Origin: SZUA-186 sp041552135
GTDB taxonomy: Bacteria; Pseudomonadota; Gammaproteobacteria; UBA9214
Direction: 5' to 3'
Length of the DNA: 16,047 nucleotides
Assembly: GCA_041552135.1 (NCBI GenBank)
Contig: JBFELL010000052.1
Coordinates: forward strand, 1 to 16,047
The notes under the pieces are model-generated. The model saw only the letters and a program-made list of their open reading frames with translations. It was not told where the DNA came from and ran no database searches. The position numbers were made by a program, and so were the translations under genes. Shown here in pieces: positions 1 through 6,142 of this stretch. How positions within the stretch are numbered: the first letter of the stretch is position 1; every line of letters starts with the position of its first letter.

Positions 1-88
1 TGCTTGGTTGAAGTGCCGTTCAGCCGGCCGATGCGCGGCAATCATACGGATTTATGCCGTCAGCGGAAGGTCTGCGGGAAAATCGCTC

Positions 89-117
89 CCAGACAATAAC
101 CTGCGGCTGCTGTCTGG
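89..117 (-). terminator. Possible terminator hairpin after the pcm operon
   Basis: A perfect 7-bp inverted repeat (CCAGACA / TGTCTGG) encloses a 15-nt loop just beyond the stop codon of the proline-rich gene. On the minus strand a four-T run follows about 8 nt later. The stem is short and the T-run displaced, so this is at best a weak intrinsic terminator. The rest of the stretch from 1 to 121 shows nothing recognisable. Confidence 0.3.
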
Positions 118-121
118 CTCC

Positions 122-319
122 TCAGACCTCGGGCGGCGTGTCGGTCGGCATCTCTTCCGGCTGGCCGGGCGGTATTTCGGGCGGTGGCTCGGCGGGTGTC
201 TCGGGTGGACCCTGGGGCGGGACCCCGGGCGGGACGTCCGGTGGCGGTGCCTCCGGCGGGTTATCCGGTGGTATTTCCGGATCACCGGCATGGACCGGGT
301 ATGTGCTGTCGGTTTGCAT
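122..319 (-). CDS. Small proline-rich protein, unknown function
   Basis: This encodes 65 residues, 25 of them proline, with many Glu and Asp and almost no bulky hydrophobics. Most of the chain follows an xxPP rhythm (for example IPPDNPPEAPPPDVPPGVPP), with two PPP triplets. PPP motifs are known ribosome-stalling sites that need elongation factor P. No signal peptide or membrane segment is visible, and the composition predicts an extended, disordered, acidic chain. The ATG at 319 was chosen over a longer upstream reading because AGG lies 9 nt upstream and the periodic composition begins just after it. It follows the spermidine-synthase-like gene by 67 bp on the same strand and may be the last gene of the pcm operon. 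I do not recognise a family. It is the least certain member of the operon, since low-complexity GC-rich DNA can produce such frames, but the strict PP periodicity argues for real coding. Confidence 0.5.
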   Translation of the reverse strand: MQTDSTYPVHAGDPEIPPDNPPEAPPPDVPPGVPPQGPPETPAEPPPEIPPGQPEEMPTDTPPEV

Positions 320-386
320 GACGAATGACCTGGCACGGTTTGCGTCTGTTCCTGTTACAAGTCTAGTTCCTCGCCGACTGGCTTGC

Positions 387-2798
387 TCAGGGGAACGACA
401 GGGCGGCAACGGCATACAGCAGCAGCGCGATCAGCACGACCACCATGAAACCGAACTGGATCGCCAGTAATGCCGCCAGGATGGCACTGAGTACCGAGGC
501 GCAGCCATTGATACCCCAGGCCCACGGGGTCAGGCGAGGGGCGGAAGCCGCCAGGCGCGCCATGCCCAGTGGAAAGGGCATGCCCATGCAGAAGGCCAGC
601 GGGGCGATCAGCAGTACCGATACCAGTATGCGCCCGGTGATGGGCAGGGACACCAGTTCGCCGAAAACCGGCCCCAGTGCCAGCAGGTAGAGCAGGCCCA
701 GCACGACGATGCCGGCAGCTGCCCGGGCGACGGCGCGCCTGCCGCCGTGGCGCCGCGAGGTCCAGGCGCTGCCGAGGCCGGCAAACACCAGGAAAGCGGT
801 CAGCACCACGGATACCGCGTACAGCGGGTGATGCAGGAACTGGATAAAGCGCTGGATGAAGGCAATCTCGATGAACAGGAAGGAAATGCCGATGGCAAAG
901 AAGTACAGCCCCGTACGCGCCCGGCTTACTCCGTGCTGCGACGGCGACTTGTGCTCACCCAGCCCCCACAGGGGCAGTACGATCAGCAGCACGCTGATCA
1001 CGGTCGCCTGCAGCAGTGCCGCCACCAGCACCAGGTAGCCGGATTCCAGCAGCGGCAGGCCGCCCTGGCCTCGCAGTTCGAGAATCTCCGGCAGGATGCC
1101 CCACTTGAAGAAGTTGAAGAAGTACGGCCGGTTGTCTGTCGCCGGTTCGATATCGAACTTGTAGCGTGCCATGAAGGACTCGCTGGCGGTGCCCAGCAGG
1201 GCCCGGGCCGCCGTGAAGAAATACGGCTGTGCCAGGATGTTGAAACGGTTCGTCTCGGCAGCGGTCATGCCCGGATACCAGGCAGGGTCAAAGCTGCGCG
1301 CCTCGCAGAATGCCTGCAGACGGCCGGTCTCTTCCGCGCTTAACGGCGTGTTTTTCACCAGCAGGGTGGCGGTTTGCCAGCCGCGGATCATGGCCAGGTG
1401 TGTCGCCGGCTGATCGTGGCCTGCCTGCCGCAGTGCCCGCGTGGCCGTTGCCAGGAGTTTCAGACTGTCACGCGGCGGCAGCTTGATCCAGCTGTTGATG
1501 ACGAGATAGCCGTCGGCTGCAAGGTGTTCCAGGTAGGTCTGCAGCGCCTCGACCGTGTAGAGGTAACTCTCGTTCAGCGCATACAATCCGCCGCCGGATC
1601 CGCCCCAGGCATCCAGCTGGCCGATCTGGATCAGGTCGTAGCGTTGCGCCGTGCCGGTCAGGAATCCCCGGGCCTCGGCGGCGTGCACATGAATGCCGGG
1701 GCGCGTGTAGAGGTTGCCGGTCCAGGCGGCGTAGTCATCCGCCACCAGGCTGATGATCTGCGGGTTGATCTCGACCGCGTCGATGTGCCGGGCCGCGTGG
1801 TTGGCGGCCTGTTGCACGGCGTTGCCACCACCGGCGCCAAGCACCAGTACCTGGTTGATCGTCGACAGGTGATAGGGCAATGCCGAGGTCTGCATGTCGA
1901 GATAGCCCAGCGCCTGCCGGTCGGGGTTGTGGTCAATGGTCGCGGGCCCATCACCGTCGGTGAAGACGCCGACCTGTTCGGGGATCGGCGCCCGGCTCAT
2001 CAGGCTCAGGCCGGGGGCATTGCGAAACGGGATGTGGCTGGTCACGACGTTGATCAGGCCCAGCGGGCTGGAACGCGTATCAACGATCTCGCTGCCGGCG
2101 ATGCGCAGCGTCTGGCTGAGTCCCTTGTAGGGGGAGAGCTGCGGCTGCAGCCATTCGCCCGGCATGGCGGCCAGCAGCACTATGGCCGGCAGGGCGACAG
2201 CCTGCCAGCGGCGACGCCGGCTGGCGGGTATTTCGTATACCGCCACGAGGGCCGCCAGCAGGCCAAGCACGGCAATGACCTTCATCGCGGTGTGCGGCAG
2301 CAGCATGAACAGCAGGGCGATGACGGTCAGGCCGCCGACACCGGCGCCGAGCAGGTCGGCGGCATAGGTCAGGGAGACCGCGTCACGGTAACGCGACAGT
2401 GCCAGCGCAATGCCGTTGGCGGCGAAGAAGAAGGGCACGGCATGCAGCAGGTAGAGTGCCAGCAGGTACAGCGACTGGCGCCACTCCCAGAGGATCTCCT
2501 CGGCATTGAAGGGCACCTGCTGCGCGGCCAGGTAGCAGCCGACGGAGGCGAGGCCGAACAGCAGCAGGTTGAGCGGGTAGACCGTATTGAAACGTGGCAG
2601 CAGGGCCTGGCGGGCGAGTGAAATGAACGTGCCGCTGGCGCCGTAGCCGAGCAGGGCCAGGCTGATGATCATCCAGGCGAAGTGGTGCCACTGGCTGATG
2701 GAGAACAGCCGCATGAGCAGGATCTCGTAGCCAAGTGCGGCTGCCGATATGAGGGCGACGGACAGGAACGGCGGGCGGGCGGTCCCGGCTCGCGGCAT
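387..2798 (-). CDS. Membrane-embedded spermidine-synthase-like protein
   Basis: The 803-residue protein has about seven hydrophobic segments (roughly residues 11-215), a soluble Rossmann methyltransferase-type domain (roughly 230-550), and several more membrane segments to the C-terminus. The soluble part has the spermidine-synthase-like nucleotide motif VLVLGAGGG (317-325) and an acidic ribose-binding position in DAVEINP (E343). Authentic spermidine synthases carry a catalytic Asp in a D-S/T-x-D-P motif after motif II. Here that region reads YDLIQIGQLDAW (387-398), so polyamine synthesis is doubtful. It is better called a spermidine-synthase-like membrane protein whose substrate is unknown. 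The C-terminal membrane part has conserved-looking runs such as FCMGMPFPLG and WAWGINGCASV. The ATG at 2798 directly abuts the TAG stop of pcm, so translation is almost certainly coupled. The domain call is good; the function is unknown. Confidence 0.85.
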   Translation of the reverse strand: MPRAGTARPPFLSVALISAAALGYEILLMRLFSISQWHHFAWMIISLALLGYGASGTFISLARQALLPRFNTVYPLNLLLFGLASVGCYLAAQQVPFNAEEILWEWRQSLYLLALYLLHAVPFFFAANGIALALSRYRDAVSLTYAADLLGAGVGGLTVIALLFMLLPHTAMKVIAVLGLLAALVAVYEIPASRRRRWQAVALPAIVLLAAMPGEWLQPQLSPYKGLSQTLRIAGSEIVDTRSSPLGLINVVTSHIPFRNAPGLSLMSRAPIPEQVGVFTDGDGPATIDHNPDRQALGYLDMQTSALPYHLSTINQVLVLGAGGGNAVQQAANHAARHIDAVEINPQIISLVADDYAAWTGNLYTRPGIHVHAAEARGFLTGTAQRYDLIQIGQLDAWGGSGGGLYALNESYLYTVEALQTYLEHLAADGYLVINSWIKLPPRDSLKLLATATRALRQAGHDQPATHLAMIRGWQTATLLVKNTPLSAEETGRLQAFCEARSFDPAWYPGMTAAETNRFNILAQPYFFTAARALLGTASESFMARYKFDIEPATDNRPYFFNFFKWGILPEILELRGQGGLPLLESGYLVLVAALLQATVISVLLIVLPLWGLGEHKSPSQHGVSRARTGLYFFAIGISFLFIEIAFIQRFIQFLHHPLYAVSVVLTAFLVFAGLGSAWTSRRHGGRRAVARAAAGIVVLGLLYLLALGPVFGELVSLPITGRILVSVLLIAPLAFCMGMPFPLGMARLAASAPRLTPWAWGINGCASVLSAILAALLAIQFGFMVVVLIALLLYAVAALSFP

Positions 2799-3539
2799 CT
2801 AGTGTCTTCCCGTCAGCGGGACGAAACGCACCGGCAGGATCTGCCGGGTGGTGACCCGTCCGGCGTCGTCCTTCTCCACCAGCACGAGTTGCTGCACCAT
2901 GAAGCGGCTGCCCACCGGTATCATCATGCGTCCGCCGCTGGCCAGTTGCTCGATCAGGGGGGGGGGGACATGGCTGGCCGCTGCCGTGACGACAATGGCG
3001 TCGAACGGGGCCTGCTCTTCCCAGCCATAGTAGCCGTCGCCGATTCGCAGCTCGATGTTCCGGTAACCGAGCGCGGCAAGGTTGTCCCGGGCCAGCTCGC
3101 CCAGCGGCTCGATGATCTCGATGGTGTAGACCTGCCTGACCAGTTCGGCGAGGATGGCCGCCTGGTAGCCGGAGCCGGTGCCGATTTCAAGCACACGGCT
3201 CGATGGCGTCGTCTTCAGCAGATCTGTCATTACGGCGACGATGTAGGGTTGGGAGATGGTCTGGCCGTGGCCGATGGACAGGGGACGGTTTTCGTAGGCG
3301 CTGTCCTGCGCCTCGTCGGGAACCAGCCGGTGTCTCGGCACCGCGGCCATGGCGTCCATGACCCGTGGGTCCAGGGACTCCTTGTCCAGGGCCAGGCTGG
3401 TCCGGCGGACGTCGTCCTCGATTTCCTTTACCATGGCCATGCGCGCATCGCGATGGGGGTCATCCGCCAGGCCGGGTGCTGTAATGGCAAGACAGGCCAG
3501 GCAGGCGATAACGGTTTTCAGTGCCGGTTCTCGATTCAT
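2799..3539 (-). CDS. pcm: Exported protein-L-isoaspartate O-methyltransferase
   Basis: PCMT enzymes methylate L-isoaspartyl residues with S-adenosylmethionine, which starts repair of aged proteins. The 246-residue product has the family motifs in order: VPRHRLVP (67-74), the substrate-side QTISQPYIVA (93-102), SAM motif I VLEIGTGSGYQ (116-126), RIGDGYYGW (165-173) and the C-terminal GGRMMIPVG (202-210). It differs from cytoplasmic Pcm in having an N-terminal signal peptide (basic NREPALK, then a hydrophobic run, likely cleavage after GLA at residue 25), so it probably acts in the periplasm. The ATG at 3539 was chosen because it gives this signal peptide; the upstream 93-codon extension has no family similarity. 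No strong Shine-Dalgarno is visible. A run of 11 C on the coding strand (2957-2967) encodes VPPPL and is a slippage hotspot. It is the first gene of the operon, under a candidate FNR-type promoter. Confidence 0.92.
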   Translation of the reverse strand: MNREPALKTVIACLACLAITAPGLADDPHRDARMAMVKEIEDDVRRTSLALDKESLDPRVMDAMAAVPRHRLVPDEAQDSAYENRPLSIGHGQTISQPYIVAVMTDLLKTTPSSRVLEIGTGSGYQAAILAELVRQVYTIEIIEPLGELARDNLAALGYRNIELRIGDGYYGWEEQAPFDAIVVTAAASHVPPPLIEQLASGGRMMIPVGSRFMVQQLVLVEKDDAGRVTTRQILPVRFVPLTGRH

Positions 3540-3583
3540 GGTATACACACGACCAGTAAACAATCCGGGGCCTGTCTGATAAA

Positions 3584-3589
3584 AGCATA
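3584..3589 (-). promoter_or_regulatory. Candidate -10 element for the pcm operon
   Basis: On the minus strand this reads TATGCT, four of six matches to TATAAT. With a start point near 3577 the leader to the pcm ATG is about 38 nt. The -35 position at 17-bp spacing (AATGCA) is poor, as expected for an activator-dependent promoter. The neighbouring FNR-type box is centred at -41.5 relative to this start. Confidence 0.4.
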
Positions 3590-3611
3590 GTGTATTCCCG
3601 GCAGGCTGCAT

Positions 3612-3625
3612 TTGATTCAGGTCAT
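3612..3625. promoter_or_regulatory. Candidate FNR/Anr/Dnr box upstream of pcm
   Basis: The sequence TTGAT-TCAG-GTCAT matches 9 of 10 specific positions of TTGAT-N4-GTCAA, a form bound by Anr/Dnr-like regulators, and 8 of 10 of the E. coli FNR consensus TTGAT-N4-ATCAA. It lies between pcm and the diverging LMF gene. Spacing to the minus-strand -10 element fits class II activation of pcm; no matching -10 is seen for the plus-strand gene. Confidence 0.45.
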
Positions 3626-3705
3626 TTGTATTGCCGGCGTGCCGGCATGGGCGGGTGGCAGGCAGTGGCCGCGCGGCTGTTCGCTGCTTGATGTCAGGGG
3701 AGAGT

Positions 3706-5244
3706 ATGGTCCAGCAGGTAAAAACAGTCCGGGGCAGCATGGGTGCCACCGCAGCGCAGAGCCATTCGTCGGGTTTCTGGCAGCGCCTGCTGTGGGGTGA
3801 GGTGCGGCGGCGTTCCACCTACTATATTGTTATCGGGCTGTTCCTGCGCCTGCTCGGGCTGGTCTACCTCGCCGCGTTTGCCTCATTCGCTACGCAGGTC
3901 ACGGGGCTGGTCGGCAGCGAGGGCATCCTGCCGCTGACACAGGATCTTGCCCTGCTGCGCGACCAGCACGCTGAGCGGGCCCCGCTGCTGTTTCCGAGCG
4001 TCTTCTGGCTGGATGCCAGCGACCTGGCGCTGCAGGCCGCCTGCCTGGCCGGCATGGTGGCCGCCGTCCTGCTGGTGCTGAACCGGGCAACGCGCCTGAT
4101 GCTGCCGCTGCTGTTCGTGCTCTACCTGTCACTGGTCTATGCCGGGCAGGTGTTCATGAGTTTCCAGTGGGACTTCATGCTGCTGGAGGCGGGCTTTCTC
4201 GCCATCTTCCTGCCCTGGGGTTCGCCGGTGGTGGTCTGGCTGATGCACTGGCTGCTGTTCCGGGTGCGTTTCCAGTCCGGTGTTGCCAAGCTGATGAGCG
4301 GTGACGAGTCCTGGTCCGGTTTCACCGCGCTGACTCATTATTTCGAGACCCAGCCGATTCCGCATGCCGGCGCCTGGTTTGCGCACCAGCTGCCGGAGTG
4401 GCTGCTGCGTGCCGGCACGGGCTGGACGTTTTTTGTCGAACTGCTGGTGCCGTTCATGGTGTTCCTGCCGCGCCGGCCGCGCTTTGTCGCCGCCTGGCTG
4501 ACCATCCTCATGCAGCTGATGATCATGGCGACCAGCAACCACAACTTCTTCAACCTGCTGACGATCCTGCTGTGCCTGCTGCTGTTCGACGACCAGGCCG
4601 TGAAGGCGGTGGCGCGGGGGCGCTGGCTGAACCGGCTGGGCGACAGCATTCCGCGTCCCGGGCGTCTCGCCAACGCTATTGCCCTGCTGCTGGCGGCGGT
4701 GATCGTGTCCACCAGTGCCACCATGATGTGGGCCGTCTGGGGGCAGCGTGATCTGCCGGCTGTCATGGACAAGCCGGTGCGCTGGGCCGTGCAGTGGCAC
4801 CTGATCAACAATTACCACGTGTTCCCGGTCATCACCACGCGGCGTCCCGAACTGGTCGTGGAGGGATCGGATGACGGCATCTTCTGGCAAGCCTATGGTT
4901 TCCGCTTCAAGGCCGGCGACCCGGCCCGCATGGCGCCGTTCATCGTGCCGCACCAGCCACGGCTCGACTGGCAGATGTGGTTTGCCGCCCTGGTTACGCC
5001 CTATACGCGGACATCCTACTGGATAAACGACTTCCGCCAGCGCCTGCTGGAGGGTTCACCGGACGTGCTGGCGCTGCTGTCAGACAACCCGTTCCCCGAG
5101 CAGCCGCCTGAATACATCCGTATGCGTGTCGAGCGCTATCGCTTCACGACAGCGGATGAACGTCGGGCCAGCGGCAACTGGTGGGTCATCGAGCCGCTTG
5201 GCATGTACCTGCCGCCGGCCGGATTGCCGCCTGCAACGCCGTGA
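3706..5244 (+). CDS. Lipase maturation factor (LMF) family membrane protein
   Basis: The 512-residue polytopic membrane protein matches the LMF1/LMF2 family, whose animal members are ER chaperones needed for folding of dimeric lipases. Bacterial homologues are common but not well characterised. Diagnostic runs are FQWDFMLLEAGFLAIFLPW (153-171), FRVRFQSGVAKLMSGD (185-200) with WSGFTALTHYFETQPIP (203-219), and SNHNFFNLLTI (277-287). A soluble C-terminal part contains ELVVEGSDDG and the YWINDFRQRLLEGSPDVLALL stretch with a WWVIEPL ending. About seven or more hydrophobic segments lie between residues 40 and 345. The ATG at 3706 was chosen for the AGGGGAG just upstream (3696-3702); in-frame ATGs at 3691 and 3739 are alternatives. 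It is transcribed away from the exported-Pcm operon. A role in folding exported proteins is inference. Confidence 0.88.
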   Translation: MVQQVKTVRGSMGATAAQSHSSGFWQRLLWGEVRRRSTYYIVIGLFLRLLGLVYLAAFASFATQVTGLVGSEGILPLTQDLALLRDQHAERAPLLFPSVFWLDASDLALQAACLAGMVAAVLLVLNRATRLMLPLLFVLYLSLVYAGQVFMSFQWDFMLLEAGFLAIFLPWGSPVVVWLMHWLLFRVRFQSGVAKLMSGDESWSGFTALTHYFETQPIPHAGAWFAHQLPEWLLRAGTGWTFFVELLVPFMVFLPRRPRFVAAWLTILMQLMIMATSNHNFFNLLTILLCLLLFDDQAVKAVARGRWLNRLGDSIPRPGRLANAIALLLAAVIVSTSATMMWAVWGQRDLPAVMDKPVRWAVQWHLINNYHVFPVITTRRPELVVEGSDDGIFWQAYGFRFKAGDPARMAPFIVPHQPRLDWQMWFAALVTPYTRTSYWINDFRQRLLEGSPDVLALLSDNPFPEQPPEYIRMRVERYRFTTADERRASGNWWVIEPLGMYLPPAGLPPATP

Positions 5245-5253
5245 TGGCGTTGC
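5233..5253 (+). other. Hairpin spanning the LMF gene stop codon
   Basis: An 8-bp perfect stem (GCAACGCC / GGCGTTGC) with a 5-nt loop GTGAT contains the TGA stop in its loop. No T-run follows, so it is not a standard intrinsic terminator. It could slow transcription or protect the mRNA 3' end. Confidence 0.4.
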
Positions 5254-5263
5254 TGTGCCCGGT

Positions 5264-5291
5264 TTGCGCCGCACGGGACTGCAGGTAAAAT
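5264..5291 (+). promoter_or_regulatory. Candidate sigma-70 promoter for the SET-domain gene
   Basis: TTGCGC (5264-5269) and TAAAAT (5286-5291) are separated by 16 bp; the -10 matches five of six consensus positions and the -35 four of six. It lies about 135 bp upstream of the chosen ATG and after the LMF stop codon. A second TACAAT-like -10 lies at 5404-5409 but lacks a convincing -35. Confidence 0.35.
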
Positions 5292-5427
5292 AGTACCGCG
5301 CGATGGCTGTTCACCATACCCTGTCGGCAATTGATACCCCGCGTTGGCCTCCAGCCGGGCGCAGGGATTACCGGACAGCAAGGCGCCTTCCGACTTCATT
5401 GTTTACAATTACAGGCTAGCTGAAATC

Positions 5428-5742
5428 ATGTCAGATTCCCGGGTGTACGTAGATGACAGCCCCATTCATGGCAAGGGGCTGTTCGCGAAAGACTTTATTC
5501 CTGCCGATACGGTGATTGGCATTGTGCAGGGCGAACCGACGAAGACCGACGGCGAACACGTATTGTGGGTCGATGACGAGAATGGTTTCCTGGTGCAGTG
5601 CGACCTGCGCTTCATCAATCACAGCGACACGCCGAATGCCGCCTACTACGACGACCTCGAGGTGTGCGCGATGCGTGACATCGAGCCCGGCGAGGAAATC
5701 ACCCACAACTACGGTGAGGGCTGGCTGGAAGGCCGGGAGTAG
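5428..5742 (+). CDS. Small SET-domain protein (putative protein lysine methyltransferase)
   Basis: This encodes 104 residues that are almost entirely a minimal SET domain. Motifs are HGKGLFAKDFIPADTVIG (14-31; the GxG and A of the N-terminal SET motif), RFINHSDTPN (61-70; the NHS motif that forms part of the SAM pocket and pseudoknot) and PGEEITHNYGEGW (87-99; the usual GEEL-x-x-(D/N)-Y motif with the Tyr retained). There is no cysteine-rich post-SET region and no targeting signal, so a cytoplasmic protein is expected. SET enzymes transfer methyl groups from SAM to lysine side chains; bacterial targets are mostly unknown. The ATG at 5428 was chosen because the SET fold begins there; the 28-codon upstream extension carries no similarity. 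Only a distant AGG serves as ribosome binding site, so the start is moderately certain. It stands alone between the LMF gene and a terminator. Confidence 0.85.
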   Translation: MSDSRVYVDDSPIHGKGLFAKDFIPADTVIGIVQGEPTKTDGEHVLWVDDENGFLVQCDLRFINHSDTPNAAYYDDLEVCAMRDIEPGEEITHNYGEGWLEGRE

Positions 5743-6010
5743 CGCTCCTCGTATCTTGCTGACACTTTCGCCGGGTGCGGAGGCCGCTTCCCGGTGCCGG
5801 AACTATCGAAGGCGTTTATCAGCCTCGATCAGGCCCATGAACCAGGCTGTATATTGCGCACAGGGCGTTTATTCGTACTACCCTCCGTCAGTGAAGCTGG
5901 CTTGACGCGTTCCATGCCTGTCTCGCGATCGCGCATGCTGCCGTTCATCCGGCATTCGTTCATCCTTGTTTGACATCTCCCTTCGGCAAGGGTGAGCGGT
6001 TCAGACGGTA
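5743..6010. other. Gene-poor spacer before the terminator
   Basis: No convincing coding frame is visible between the SET gene and the terminator. The stretch contains TTGACG (5902-5907) and a perfect TTGACA (5970-5975), neither with a convincing -10 at the right distance. A small hairpin CCCTT-CGGC-AAGGG sits near 5979-5992. It may be the 3' untranslated region of the SET transcript or host a small RNA, with no firm evidence for either. Confidence 0.4.
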
Positions 6011-6045
6011 GAACGGCGGCGTATCAAACGCCGCCGTTCTTTTTT
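6011..6045 (+). terminator. Strong rho-independent terminator
   Basis: A perfect 12-bp stem (GAACGGCGGCGT / ACGCCGCCGTTC) with the 5-nt loop ATCAA is followed directly by six T. The T-run is only on the plus strand, so it stops rightward transcription from the SET gene (or an unseen small RNA) before it enters the oppositely oriented katG. Confidence 0.92.
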
Positions 6046-6142
6046 GATGGGTAAGGAAAGGCTTTCATCGCGCTTCTCAATACCCGACCTCGCGCTCAAA
6101 CTGAGCTGTATTCGGGAGGTTTTCTGACAATTTTCGCCTGGA

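Noticed and set aside
54..470. Plus-strand Gly-rich frame with GG repeats
   Set aside because: It is the antisense of the proline-rich gene (Pro codons read as Gly) and runs into the end of the spermidine-synthase-like gene; no ribosome binding site is seen.
1374..2621. 415-codon plus-strand open frame
   Set aside because: It lies wholly antisense to the spermidine-synthase-like gene and is rich in Gln, Arg and Gly as expected of a GC-rich shadow; it shows no motif.
3540..3818. Upstream extension of pcm by 93 codons
   Set aside because: It would bury the signal peptide, has no family similarity, and covers the predicted promoter and FNR-type box.
6081..6119. Nested inverted repeats CCCGA...TCGGG with GCTCA-AAC-TGAGC as a katG terminator
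   Set aside because: The arms are short, the outer pair is interrupted, and no T-run follows on the katG strand.
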